A stretch of 64,000 nucleotides of DNA, taken from positions 25,654,921-25,718,920 of the forward strand of contig NW_022098026.1 in NCBI RefSeq assembly GCF_002288925.2. Direction: 5' to 3'. This DNA is from Delphinapterus leucas. Taxonomy: Eukaryota > Chordata > Mammalia > Artiodactyla > Monodontidae. Made by a program: the position numbers and the translations under genes. Positions 38,752 through 50,870 of the stretch are shown here, piece by piece. Each line of letters opens with the position of its first letter. Position 1 is the stretch's first letter. A model generated the notes under the pieces. That model was not told the origin of the DNA. It saw nothing but the letters and a program-made list of their open reading frames with translations, and searched no databases.

Positions 38752-39018
38752 TTTTTTTTTTTTTTTTTGCGGTACGCGGGCCTCTCACTGTAGATAGGGC
38801 TTCCCTGGTGGCACAGTGGTTGAGAGTCCGCCTGCTGATGCAGGGGACATGGGTTCGTGCCCCATTCCGGGAAGATCCCACGTGCCGCGGAGTGGCTGGG
38901 CCCGTGAGCCATGGCCGCTGAGCCTGCGCGTCCGGAGCCTGTGCATCCGGAGCCTGTGCTCTGCAACGGGAGAGGCTACAACAGTGAGAGGCCCGCGTAC
39001 CGCAAAAAAAAAAAAGGA
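38752..39018 (+). mobile_element. SINE with an inverted terminal fragment (palindromic insertion)
   Basis: The left 40 bases (38752-38790) are poly(T) followed by GCGGTACGCGGGCCTCTCAC, the reverse complement of a SINE 3' end. They are followed at once by a complete forward SINE (38798-39018) ending in the same sequence plus poly(A). GATAAAG occurs just outside both ends (38745-38751 and 39022-39028), and GTAGATA flanks the forward copy alone. The forward copy also has a 15-bp internal duplication of the CATCCGGAGCCTGTG unit. It lies in intron 7, 190 bp after exon 7. Confidence 0.85.
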
Positions 39019-40251
39019 GTAGATAAAGCGGTTATGCTAGTTATTTATTTAATTATAATGACTTGAAAATGCACAGTGTTTTATAAGGCATAATATTTCA
39101 AAATTTAAAAGGTGCTCTCTTGTGGAATAATCTAAGTCAGTCATTTGACATGCACTGCTTCATTCAGGCATGTATAGATACTCTCACTGAAGATGACAGT
39201 CTAATTTAAAATAATGTCATGTGGCTGAATTTATTAGTTGTATAAAAGGTGGGACTTTATGAAAGGGAAGAACTGTTGGGTTAATCTTTCTCTCAGTGCC
39301 TGACACTGCTCTGAGCACTGAGACACAGATATGAGTAAGATCCACAGAGTCTTTAATATTCTGACTGTTAAAGCATAGATTCTCTAATCCGTTTGTCAGC
39401 AAGCCTTAAAGTGCTCTATTTATATCACTGGATTTTTAAAATCAGGAGAGAGAAAGATTTAACAGATTAAAGGACTTCACATCTGTCTTTGAAAATTATA
39501 GTATGCTGTGTGGAATTCAAGGGCATGTCCTCTCAGGTTTAAAAATAGTTATTATAACTGGTTTCCAGACAGGAAATCATCCTCATTTCCACTTTCTTAT
39601 CTAGGAGGTATGCACTTTTAGTGCTCAAACCTGCCCTAATTCTATGATCCTGTGTTTCTTTCTATGTGCTAGCTAAAAAAGAGAACCTGACCTCCCTGAC
39701 TCCTGGTTGGTTTCTTCCTCTGTAGAACTAAGATAGTCTTGTCTATCTCCAAGTTGAACTGCAGTTAGATAATAGATCTGAAAGGACTTAGAAGCTCAGT
39801 TCAATGTAGCTTTTATTGACAAGGGTGCTTTTACATGAAGGCAAACAAGTACTTTACAAGGTTTAAAAAAGCTATACATAAGGGTGTGGATGACAACATG
39901 TACTTCAAATTCTTAGTTTGGTTTCATCCTTGTCACAGCATTGTTTTAAAGCTCTTGGTTCTTCCTGTTAAAGCAAGTTTTCCTGACAATCTTCTGTGTG
40001 TCAATCAAGGAGTCACACCCATCCAGTTTTACAGAACAAGGCTTCTAATTGATTGTCAGTGAGTCAGTTTCACACCCATCCTTATCTTTGGCAATTTTCT
40101 GGCTCAAACATTCAAGACAGGCAAAGCTTGTCTCATGTAAGTGGATGGGTTGAGCAAGTTGAGCAAAGGATATGGAAGTGCTTAGCACAGAACTGGACAC
40201 TGAAGATATGATAAAGTCATAAACCGACCAACTATTTTCTTTTCTTAACAG

Positions 40252-40318
40252 CTTAAAAGAAGCTGAAGAAAATGCCAAGCGAGAAGGTAAAACCAGAATT
40301 CGACGAACTGCTGAAAAG
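40252..40318 (+). CDS. SPINK5: SPINK5 exon 8: D3-D4 linker
   Basis: A 67-nt exon between TTTTCTTAACAG and GTAAAT, ending phase 0. It reads FLKEAEENAKREGKTRIRRT followed by AEK. RIRR is a furin-type cleavage motif (R-X-R-R), so processing between D3 and D4 looks preserved. Intron 8 (3.5 kb) contains an L1 3' end at 42165-42790 and otherwise unassigned AT-rich DNA. Confidence 0.93.
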
Positions 40319-42164
40319 GTAAATTTCTTATCAACACAATTTGGTTCTTGTGGACATAAATATTAACAATTTATACTTGAACCTTTAAGGTAATTCAATC
40401 ATGTCATTGTTCTTCATTATTACATTGAACTTTTCTCCTTAATTTTAAAGTTTCCCAAGTAGAATTCCTAGTACAATATTCCTAGTATAATATTCCTAAG
40501 TATATTAATCACTAGATTCAAAGTTAAAATAGCATTTCCCACCTAAAGCTCAAAATACTCTGCTTGCTTAAAAAAAACAAGACAAAGTTTATGCAAATTA
40601 AATTCTGCTTAGTTTCCACCAGACTTCTCTTTGACTTAGTGTAAATTACTTTTGCTTTGAATAAATTAGTTAAAAAAGCAACTTAATATAAATTTGACAG
40701 GAGTAACTTGAAAATAATTCCAGAATCTTTTAAACAGTATATCCACTGGTGTATTTTATGTATATTCCCACTGATGCAAATGAGTTATTCATTTTTCCAT
40801 TATGGTTATTATGTTCAGAGAGGCATGCATTTATAAAGGTCATGCTTCTGATTAAACAAAAACCTCAAACAATTATTGATATTGTTTTTAAAATAACCTT
40901 AAAATTAAGGTTTTTCAAATTATTCGATGATTTAGTTTTTCAATCTAGTATAAAAAATTATTCCTTTCGTTAATTGAATATGCATTGTAGATAACACAGC
41001 CTGGATTTCTTAAATCACCAAGGTTATTAAACCCTCCTTTCAATGAAAGTGATAGCAGCTACTTTGGTAATGAGTAGTCTTTTGTTGAAAAGTCAGAACA
41101 CCTTAGTTTTAGTCCTTCTCTGGGTGTGTGAAACTGAGCAACTCATCTCTTCTGTCCAGGTCTCAATTTTCATTATTCGTAAAATAAGGAGGCTGGGTAA
41201 ATGATCTCAATTTTACCCTCCTGTTGGATTCTGATTCTGTGTCCTGCACCCTTTGGTGCTAATAAAAAGATACTATTTTTGTGGATTGTAGGGCATATGT
41301 TTTCCTAAGGGGAGACACAGGTGCAATTTTTGGTAGTTAAGAGCTGAACTTCCACTTCATAATGCCATTCAATGAAACAAATGTCACACCCTAAATAGAG
41401 CATTCAGAATTTAAATTAAGAAACACAGAGCATTCATAATTATCCATAATGTGTTCAACACTCACTGAGATTTGAAAAGCAATTTTGTTGTGGTGGTTGT
41501 TAAATTTCAGTATAACACTTTGGGTCATCTTGTGATATTCAACATTTTATTACTTCATAAACAGGGAGTTTCTTTTCCCTTGTCTTTCATCATGCCTCAG
41601 CTACTTTTCCTTCTTTTCGTCTGTGGCTGGGATCATTGTTTTGGTGGGGTCATTGGACATGATTATGTTAAACAGGACTGCATTATTGTGATGGCTCAAT
41701 ATTTGCCCCATAATTAACCTGTCAGTGGGTTGATCACACAGCATTTCTTTAGAATCTCCTTGGATGAATCACAACTTATAAACTGAAATTATCATTGTTT
41801 CTTTTATGGGAACCATTGAGCATCAATTTTATTACCACACTGTGATTATCAGGTGACTGTCTTCTGTGTCTGTATTCCTAGATTGTTACAACCAGGAAGT
41901 TCGGAACACACCCATTACTCCTCTAAAGACAAATATCTCCTCATTAGATTCTCTTTTAAAGTGTCCTAATGAAGTGTGAGTTATATATTTTTTTAAATCA
42001 GAGAATACTAGATCTAGAAAAGGTCCTAAAGAGCAGCTATTCTGAAAACTGCCTTTGTGTTGGTAGTGAGACTGAAGTCTCAAAGGTGATGTGACTTTGC
42101 TATGGTCTCCCAGTGAGTTAGAGCCACAGTTTAATTTCCCTTCTGACTCCAAACCACACTCTTT

Positions 42165-42790
42165 TTTAAAATAAGTTTTTTAATTGAAGTATAATTGATA
42201 TGCAATATCACGTTAGTTTTAGGTGTACATCACACTGATTTTATATATATATATATATATATACATTTCAAAATGGTCACCATGATAAGTCCAGATACCA
42301 TTTGTCACCATACAAAGTTCTTATAATATTATTGACTATATTCCCTTTGCTGTACATTACATCTCCATGACTTATTTATTTTATAACGGGAAGTCTGTAC
42401 CACTTAATCCCCTTCACCTATTTCCCCTACCCCACCCCACTCCCCTCCCCACTGGCAACTACCAGTTTGTTCTCTGTATCTATGAGTCTGTTTTATTTGT
42501 TCCTTTGTTTTGTTTTTTTAGATTCCACATATAAGGAAAGTCATACAGTAATTACCATTCTCTGTCTCACTTATTTCACTTAGCATAATACCCTTTACAA
42601 CCCATCCATACTGTCACAAATGGAAAGATTTCATTCTTTTTCATGACTGAATAATATTCCATCCATCCATACATACACATTGTATATATGTATATATCAC
42701 ATCTTCTTTATCCATTCATCTACTGATGAACACTTAGGTTGTTCCACGTCTTGGCTATTGTAAATAATACTGCAGTGAATAAACCATACT
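42165..42790 (-). mobile_element. L1 3' end in SPINK5 intron 8
   Basis: Reverse complement of an L1 3' UTR and the end of ORF2: TTAATTGAAGTATAATTGAT at the left, CTGTATCTATGAGTCTG in the middle, then TTAGCATAATACCC and a (CATC)n-like patch. It includes a (TA)n run at 42242-42263. No intact frame. Confidence 0.8.
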
Positions 42791-43778
42791 CTTTATGCTC
42801 ACTTTTTTTAGCTGAAATGGGAAGATGAGGGTCATACAGTTGAAAAAGGCTACAGAGAAGCATTTTTATAGATTATATTATAGTAATATATGCTATCAAG
42901 TAGTGTTTTGGTATAGTGTTTTAAAGTTTATATATATATTTATCATAATTAAATATAACTTTTGTATACACACATACCCACACACATATATATGGCCCTT
43001 ATCAAATAGAATTTTCAAAACACAGAGAGATACTTCAAAATACTGAATTCAAGCATCAATCAGGAAATTTGTGTGTATAAACCTCTTCTGAATTTTGGGA
43101 GGAAGTCACAACCTTTTTAGGTTTTCTAAATAAAGATTAGTCTTGATGGTCTGCATTTCTAAGTGGGTAATGAAGGAAAATTAGGTTCACTCCTGAGGTT
43201 TCCACCCGCAGTGTTAGAAATGAACATTGATAAAGGTGGCAGAGTATATATAAAAATGATCCACAGATCCACAGAGAAAACAAATAGAGTAAGCATAATG
43301 CTGTTGGATACCATCTTATTCCTTTTTCCTTGCAAACTAAGTAAATTGTTCTTGACTTGTTCCATATTAAGTAGCTCTTAAGTATCTCATCTTACAGATT
43401 CTATATTCTGCTCATTGGCAACACTTTTGTTTTGTCTTGGCTGCTGTGTTTTGTTATGTCTTTGCTGGAACCTCACGACAGATCTTTTATTTATTATCTT
43501 TTTCCATAGATTTGAAAGTGAACAAAAACTATCTGATTTTAGAAAGTATTTGCTCAGCCTTATTCTTTCCTAGGCTCTTTTACCTTTTAATAAATACACG
43601 ACATAGTATATACAGGTACCGAGTAATTTGACAATGTAATTACTATTTCTCATTAATACGTTGTGTGTGTTCACCAACACTTTCTAGATATGACATTCTT
43701 TGACTATAAATCCATGATGCACATTTTCTAGATTAAAGAATAGAAAAGTGCTAAATGTAATTACTTGTCTTTTTAAAG

Positions 43779-43906
43779 GATTTCTGCAAGGAATATGAAA
43801 ACCAAGTGAGGAATGGAAGACTTCCTTGTACACGGGAGAGTGAGCCAGTCCGTGGCCCTGATGGCAGGATGCATGGCAACAAATGTGCCCTGTGTGCTGA
43901 AATTTT
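43779..43906 (+). CDS. SPINK5: SPINK5 exon 9: inhibitor domain D4
   Basis: A 128-nt exon between CTTTTTAAAG and GTAAGT, phase 2. It reads DFCKEYENQVRNGRLPCTRE, then SEPVRGPDGRMHGNKCALCA, then EI. Four cysteines and the full GPDG and HGNKC signatures are present. P1 is Arg (PC-T-R-E). It is the best-conserved inhibitor domain in the window by eye. The 157-residue minus-strand frame over this place is a shadow. Intron 9 (1.4 kb) holds a MIR/L2-like stretch near 44600-44800 and a (CA)n run. Confidence 0.96.
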
Positions 43907-44867
43907 GTAAGTATAGATGTGGTTTCTTTGAAGTTACTCAAAAGGTGAAGTGGAGAGTGACTAAAATGATGAATAAGAACAATGTTCATGGGAATATTTG
44001 CTGTTGAGAATTTTTGAGCTGTTTTATGTCCTCTACAAATCATAATACCACCTAATAAGTAGGCTCTAATGCTATATATTTCTTTTTTAATACAAATGGA
44101 TTCTAATTTCCAGTAGGATGACTGGATTACAAAATACTTGTTAACATTTTCTCCCATGACCTTTGTAGGCCTTTTTATGAGCTAGTCATAGTACAGAATG
44201 AGGGTTAAAAGCAGGCACTAGGACTTTGATTCTTGTCCTTCAGTAATTACCCCATTGTGGCAGAATAGATGGGATGCCCACAAAAAACTCCATGTTCATA
44301 TGTGAACTGGATTAACTCTGTCTTTTCATCTTGGACATCTGACCCTGGGGGAAGAGCAAATCCCACAACATATAAATTATGGCACTTATAAAGATGGCTC
44401 AGGAAAGGTCTCATCACATTTCTTTTTAGATCCTTGAACTCTATGAGCTCTTTCCTACACTTTCTGACTGCCAGTTCTTGTTTTGGCCAGCTAATGTCTC
44501 TTCTGTGGTTTGCATTTCAAGATTATCCTTCCTTGGATGAAATCTCCTAAAATCACTAATTAAATTCAATCTTTATAACACTTGATAATTTTATTTTATA
44601 ATAGTCATCATAGTTGGTATTTGTATAATTATTTCTAGTACTGTTTGTTGACTGTCACTCTTCTCTACTGGTCTGTAAGTTCTAAGAAGATAGGGTATGT
44701 GTTTATACTGTAAACTACTGAACTATATGCCCAGAGTGCTTTCCAATGCTTGCCGAAAAATAATTACTAACCAAATGTTGAATAAATAAGTGAATGAATG
44801 AACGTATGGACAAAGATCCCTGCTCTCAAGAAGCTTAAGGCTAATAGTAAAAATAATCCTTGGATGT

Positions 44868-44914
44868 ACACACACACACACACGCACATGCACACACACA
44901 CACAGACACACATA
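44868..44914. repeat. (CA)n-rich microsatellite in intron 9
   Basis: CA units interrupted by CG and TG steps, SPINK5 intron 9. Confidence 0.9.
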
Positions 44915-45318
44915 CATTGCAAGACAGAATGAAAACTATCCTATAAGAGAAGAATATACAAGTATGAAAACACACTGAAAGATGTAGAACTCATTTCCAC
45001 TTTGAGGTATGGGATGTCTTCTTAAAGAAGGTAGAATTTAAGCTGGGGAGGTTTAAAAGGGAAGATGACAAAAAAAAAGGAAAAAAAGATTGTTACAGTG
45101 GAAGGAAATGGCAAACTTAAAGGCAAAATGAAAGGGGTTCTTTGGGGAAATGGTGAAGATTTCAATTTCATAAGGGGCTTTAGGGTGATTTGAAAATGTT
45201 TGTTCTAAAACTCAGGAACACTTAGCTGTTTTTTTCCACTTGCATCTAAATGACTATTTTGTAGCTTGAAGATTCAAAACATCTATATTCACTTCCTTAT
45301 TTTTGTTTCTTTCTCCAG

Positions 45319-45400
45319 CAAACAGCATTTTTCAGAAGAAAAAAATAAAGCAGATGAACGCCTGAGAAAGGCTAAAGAAAAAGTTAAAAGAGAAACTGAG
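45319..45400 (+). CDS. SPINK5: SPINK5 exon 10: D4-D5 linker
   Basis: An 82-nt exon between TTTCTTTCTCCAG and GTGAGG. It reads FKQHFSEEKNKADERLRKAK followed by EKVKRETE, ending phase 0. The highly charged sequence is expected to be helical. KVKR is the dibasic processing motif between D4 and D5. Intron 10 (2.1 kb) contains a long pyrimidine tract, L2-like sequence near 46540-46980 and a long-form SINE. Confidence 0.94.
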
Positions 45401-46273
45401 GTGAGGATTAGTTTGATCAATTCAGCTACGACTTTTGTAGGGTGTGTGTGTGTGTACTTTACTCTAGAATGCATTTTCAATATTTATTTATTTTTCCTCC
45501 ACTACTAATGGGTTTCTGGAGACTAATTTTTAGTTACTATTTTATAAGATTTAGAATACTTATGACATTACAATTTTTAGCTCTATTTGGAGGAAATTAA
45601 GGCACATTAGTAAAAACAGTTCTACACTCCTGAATGAAGGTGATATATCAAGCCTTATCTGAATTCAAAGCTGATATACATTCTTCAAATGTGTGACAGT
45701 TGTTTTGGGGGTTTTCATTTTGAAAGCAATAGCAATGTAAAATTTTAATATGATCCTTTTAAAATCATACGACATTCTACTTTAAAAACACCTCTTAACT
45801 AGTCATCTCCCTTTTTTCCACTGCTGCCATCTTAGCACAGATACCTAATAGCTTTCTTTTGCATTGATACATTAGCATCCTGCCTGTTCTCTATACTTCT
45901 AGCCAACATCTTCCTCAATCTTCAAGATTCAATTATTCTTCCATGTTGTTTTCACAGAGTAAGAAATACTTCCATGAACCAATGGCATTATGAAAATCTA
46001 ATGTTTACAGGTATTCTAGAGTGTATTTGGACCATTTCACTCCATTAAAGAGACCCTATTTAACTTATTTCTTAGAGTTATCCCACCTTCTATGAAGTGT
46101 AGTTCAGTTTCATAAAATAGCTCATTCCCGTAGTCCACCTTCTGCCTTCATGTAACTGTATCTTAATTGCTAAGGCCTGTTTCAACTGCTTTCTTTCCTT
46201 CAGTCCTAGGTTACACAGTCCTTTTAATTTTAGCTGTTAAATGTCCCTCAACTATCCTATCTTTCACTTTCAA

Positions 46274-46436
46274 TTCCTTCCTTTCTCTCTTCCTTTTTTC
46301 TCCCTTCCTTCCTCCCTCCCTACCTCCTTCCCTCCCTCCCCCCTTCTCCCTTCCTTCCTTCTTCCCTCCTTTCTTCCTTCCTTCCTCCTGTCCTCCCTCT
46401 TTCCCTCTCTCCCTCCCTCCCTTCCTTCCTTCTCTT
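46274..46436. repeat. Pyrimidine tract (TTCC/TCCC)n
   Basis: About 160 bp of almost pure C and T on the + strand (G is nearly absent, and one TACC step breaks it). It lies in SPINK5 intron 10. Such polypurine/polypyrimidine runs are unstable and can form triplex DNA. Confidence 0.9.
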
Positions 46437-47006
46437 GTATAGTTTCCCTAGCTTCAGTCTTTAGTCACTTAAACCCTCCACACATCCGACTGGATAATCT
46501 TTCTAAAACAAAGATTTGATTAGGTCCTTCTCTGCTATAAATATTGTTTTCCATTTCCTAAGAATAAAGTCCAAAGTCCTTTCAAAGTTTAGTCATCTGA
46601 TTTTGACTTTCTTCAAAGTCTCCTTTTAACGAGTTCCCAAACCTTCCTCTTTGTGTCCTGCTAATTCTTTAGCCACTATACTCCTGACTATAATAGATTA
46701 TCTCAAAATAACATATTCTTTTACGCCTGTGTCTTTGCATATCATAATTCCTCCTGGAGGACTTTTTTGCCACATTGTTCTCCTAGGCACATTCTAAAGA
46801 TACAACTCAAATATAAGCTCTTCTCTGAACTTCCTTGGATCATTCTTTCCTATATGCTAGTGCATACTTAATTTAGACATGTGTCATATCCCTTAGCTTT
46901 TTATATTGCAATTCCTTATCCTTTTCACTTGACATAAAAGTGCTAAATCACATTCATATTTAATCCCTTTAATTTATTTGTTGAACACTTAAATGGATGA
47001 ATCTTA

Positions 47007-47358
47007 ATTTATTTATTTATTTTTAAAATTATTTTTGGCTGCACTGGGTCTTCGTTGCTGCACACAGGCTTTCTCTAGCTGCAGCGAGCCGGGGCCACTC
47101 TTCATTGCAGTGCACGGGCTTCTCATCGTGGTGGCTTCTCATGTTGTGGAGCACGGGCTCTAGGCGTGCGAGCTTCAGTAGTTGCAGCATGTGGGTTCAG
47201 TATCTGTGGCTCGTGGGCTCTAGAGCGCAGGCTCAGTAGTTGTGGCTCATGGGCTTAGTTGCTCCACGGCATGTGGGATCTTCCCGGACCAGGGCTCGAA
47301 CCCGTGTCCCCTGCATTGGCAGGCAGATTCTTAACCACTGCGCCACCAGGGAAGCCCC
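47007..47358 (-). mobile_element. Long-form CHR-family SINE, 168 bp before exon 11
   Basis: Inverted, with an ATTT-rich tail at the left and CCACCAGGGAAGCCCC at the right. It contains the long-form segment GCACTGGGTCTTCGTTGCTG. It is flanked by a perfect 16-bp duplication, AAATGGATGAATCTTA (46991-47006 and 47359-47374). Confidence 0.94.
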
Positions 47359-47526
47359 AAATGGATGAATCTTACAAGAAGAGAAATATCACAAAACTTT
47401 TGGACAATTATACATCCTAAATGTTTTATTTTTTTATCCTTAATTCCTCTTTTCCAACATCTTTGATAAAGAGTATCTAAAGTTTATAGAGAACCATATC
47501 TAAACTGTCTCATTTTCTTTATTCAG

Positions 47527-47654
47527 AAACTCTGCAGTGAGTATCAGGATCATGCAATGAATGGAATCCCTTTCTGTACCAAAGAAAATTACCCTGTTCG
47601 TGGCCCAGATGGGAAAATGCATGGCAACTTGTGTTCCATGTGTCGAGACTTCTA
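47527..47654 (+). CDS. SPINK5: SPINK5 exon 11: inhibitor domain D5
   Basis: A 128-nt exon between TTCTTTATTCAG and GTGAGT, phase 2. It reads KLCSEYQDHAMNGIPFCTKE, then NYPVRGPDGKMHGNLCSMCR, then DF and the first two bases of a Tyr codon. Four cysteines are present. P1 is Lys (FC-T-K-E) where human has Arg as I recall, a conservative change for trypsin-like targets. The exon ends TTCTA before GTGAGT, so reading through the donor meets a TAG at once. Intron 11 (1.5 kb) carries one SINE and a MIR-like stretch near 48390-48520. Confidence 0.95.
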
Positions 47655-48572
47655 GTGAGTACAGAGTTTTAGAATGTCGAAGAGAAAAGGGAACCTACAG
47701 TAATCTAATAGAACTAGCTTGTTTCATAGATGGTCAGACTGGGAAGGGAGTTCAAGAAGTTACATGGAGAATGTAAGTAATAGAGCTGGGAATAAGTACT
47801 TAGAGCATTTATGCCAAGATGTCTCTTACCCCCGACACTCATTCTCTTAGCACTGGAACATCCTGACTTATGCAAATATCAAATTCTCCCTACTGCTGAA
47901 GCTTTATATTGTGAACCCGTTGTACAAGTTTATAGGCATCTCATCTTCCAGAGAGGCAAAGACCCAAAGTTAACACTTACTGCAGAAACTGATTATTGAA
48001 GTTGCCCATGAAACAACCATGAACTCTTATTAAATTACAGTAAATGTTACTTTATATAATGTGACATTTCTCAGTAAGTTATAACTGAGTTTGGTTTCAA
48101 AATTTGGGACTGTACTCAGTTTATCTGATTGAGTTCAGATTAAGTAGTTGACTACATTTAGAATCTTTGGTCTTTTGTAATTTGATTGACAACCAGGTAT
48201 GGTTGAAATACCATCAGTTAACTGTACATACCATGCAGTTCCATTGTACAAAGCAAATTTAGGCTCATTTGGTTTATCAATGTATGGAAATTATTAACAT
48301 TTTTCCACCCATCCTACATTTTCTTACAGATAACACAGCCATGAGTAAGCAATACATGTAAACTGAATTAATAAAGCTACGGCATACACGATGTGGTAGA
48401 TAGAACATAGACTTGAGAGGAGAAATTTGGGTTAGTTATTGTCATATCCTGAGATTATAAGCAAAGCCCTCACCACCTCACCTTGTCTCTGTGAAACAAG
48501 GGGACCAGTCAATGTGCTTTATTAAGGCCACTTTCAGGCTCCAGGTGTAATGTCACCACGGTACTAGTTTTT

Positions 48573-48783
48573 TTTTGTTTTTTTTTTTTTTTACGGTACG
48601 CGGGCCTCTCACTGTTGTGGCCTCTCCCATTGCGGAGCACAGGCTCCGGACGCGCAGGCTCAGCGGCCGTGGCTCACGGGCCTAGCCACTCTGCGGCATG
48701 TGGGATCTTCCCAGACCGGGGCACGAACCCGCGTCCCCTGCATCAGCAGGCGGACCCCCAACCACTGCGCCACCAGGGAAGCC
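48573..48783 (-). mobile_element. CHR-type SINE in intron 11
   Basis: Inverted, complete, with a poly(T) left end. It is flanked by CACGGTACTAGTTTT on both sides (about 48558-48572 and 48784-48798), without visible divergence. Confidence 0.95.
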
Positions 48784-49119
48784 CACGGTACTAGTTTTGA
48801 TATCTCCTTGATGAACACTGATGATGTTCCTTTTCTGACCACAGCCAAGAAAGGTAATTTAGAGAAAGCAAGTCTCCCAAATCCACAAGTAACGCTATCT
48901 TTATTTCAGTGTTATGCAGAAACTATGAAGAAGTTATGGTATCTTATACTGGAGGCTGTTTTGTTGCTTCTCATTAGTATGTGGTGATAAAGGGGCAAAG
49001 TTGCTCCTTCTTGAGGAGGGAGGACAGATTAGCAATGCAGAAATGTGGAGAAACCATTGACTGTGTTTGGTCCTATGGATCTGTCCTGTTTTTGTTTTGT
49101 TTTGTTTTTTCTAATTCAG

Positions 49120-49201
49120 CCAAGCAAAAGCTGAAGAAAAGAAAAAGGCTGAAGCAAAAGCAAGAAGTAAAAGAGAACCTGGAAAAGCAGACTCATATGC
49201 A
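49120..49201 (+). CDS. SPINK5: SPINK5 exon 12: D5-D6 linker
   Basis: An 82-nt exon between TTTTTTCTAATTCAG and GTGAGT, ending phase 0. It reads YQAKAEEKKKAEAKARSKRE followed by PGKADSYA. RSKR is a furin-type motif (R-X-K-R) at the place where human LEKTI is cut between D5 and D6. Intron 12 (1.1 kb) contains L2-like sequence near 49720-50150. Confidence 0.94.
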
Positions 49202-50310
49202 GTGAGTAGACTGTAATTTGAACACACTTCAAAGAGCCTAAAGGCTGGAATATTGCCCTGCAAAAATCCCCAGAAAAACTTAACCTTTCAATCTGGAGAT
49301 GACATTGAGATGAATGATATGGGAGTTGATCAATTCTTGCTGCTTCAGAGACTAACTCTGTACAGTAAAAAGAACTTATTTGCAGTCTGAAAAAAAAATG
49401 ATCTAGTTCTAGTTTCATCATTTACAGACTATGCTAGCTTTTGCTTACCACTTTCCTGAGACACTTAGTGTATATTTTCTACATGTGAATTTTTGAAATT
49501 TCACATCTGAGTTGGGTTCAGAATACATTGTACACACATAGAAAACATAGTTTTTACCTTTGAAATATTACAATATTCATTTTCATGGCTTTATATAAGT
49601 TACCGTTAACTTCTTTAGATGATGAAAGTCTCCTAATCTTCCCTCTAAGTTCTATTCTTTTTCTTATCCAACCATCCTCCCTAACACAGCTGGAGTAAAG
49701 TTTCAAAATATTAACTAGATCATAATACTGCTCTTCTTAAAATGCACAAATAACTCATTATCAACTAAAGGATGCATTTCAATCTCCTTAACTCTCTTAT
49801 TTGGCTCCTTACCGTCATTCAGAAATTCATGTTCTGCTATAGGCCAGGTAGTTTCTGACATGTGCTTCTCAGCTTATTTTAGCAATCTAAAATGTGTATT
49901 TCTCAATCCATTTCTTAACCAGGAAAATCCTATTTACTCTTCAAAGTCTCACTCAAAGTATCCTAGTTCCCTGACATCTTCCCTGATTTCCACAATCAGA
50001 TTTCATGGTCCCAACCTCTGAGTTCTCAGATTTTCTTGTACCTGTGTTTGCACTTATTTTATTCTATTTAGATTATAGTGGAGTTTACTTATCTACCTCT
50101 TTTATTATACATCCTATTATGTCTTATTTGTTTCCATCTCTTAGCAAATCACGAGGGTTTTTTTTGTTCAATTGAATTTTATATTTGAGAGAAAACACAA
50201 CTAAAATCCTGGGCTCAAAGATTAGTTTCTACCAATGTAGATGCTTCAAACTTCTGCTCTGAATGGGAATAAAACGTGTGTCCAAATTACCTTCTCTATC
50301 TTGGCAAAAG

Positions 50311-50435
50311 CTGTGCAGACCATACCTCAAGTTTATGAGAAATGGAAAACTCCTCTGCACCAAAGAGAGTGACCCCACCAAGGGCCCAGATGGGAAAATG
50401 TATGACAGCCCCTGCTCCATGTGTGCGACTATGAT
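50311..50435 (+). CDS. SPINK5: SPINK5 exon 13: diverged inhibitor domain D6, shifted acceptor
   Basis: The donor AT|GTGAGT at 50435 matches the other domain exons. Counting back the invariant 128 nt puts the start at 50308, but the two bases before it are AA, not AG. The nearest AG (GGCAAAAG|CTG) is 3 nt downstream and keeps the frame, giving a 125-nt exon that lacks the first residue. It reads LCRPYLKFMRNGKLLCTKES, then DPTKGPDGKMYDSPCSMCAT, then M. All four cysteines remain and P1 is Lys. RPY for the usual SEY, and YDSPC for HGN(T/K)C, make this the least conserved domain seen here. Human D6 inhibits KLK5 and KLK7, so both splicing and potency are worth testing. Intron 13 is only 435 bp and holds nothing notable. 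Confidence 0.8.
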
Positions 50436-50870
50436 GTGAGTAGAGCTGCTGCTGGGAAAATGAGGGAGGGTTTTGTCCTTTCTGCTTCATTTCTTTTTTG
50501 GAGCTTTATTCTATTTTGTTTCTTAAATTGTGTTTGTTTCTTATCAATGGCATTTTTTTGTGACACATTTTTGCACAATGTCATAATTGTCAAAGAATGA
50601 TTCCTGCATATCAATCACTGGTTGAGTTCCCGTGGAAGTGTAAATGACATGAAACAAGGATCATACCCTTGCAGAGTGGGATATGAAATCATCTGAAAAC
50701 ACGACAGATCACTAGCAAACATATCAATATGCCAAACAGTACATCAGTTCATACATGGTTCATAATATATATAACTGTAATAACTGAATGATATTTGAAT
50801 ATTTTAGATCACTTTCAATCTGGAGATTCTATGATTCTTACTCATCTCTTTTTAAATCACTCTTTTTTAG

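Noticed and set aside
43684..44157. 157-residue minus-strand open frame opposite the D4 exon
   Set aside because: It is a shadow of the conserved exon on the other strand, with no recognised domain and no splice or promoter context.
50311..50320. Alternative acceptor AG at 50317-50318 in exon 13
   Set aside because: It would remove the first cysteine codon and shift the frame; the AG at 50309-50310 keeps both.
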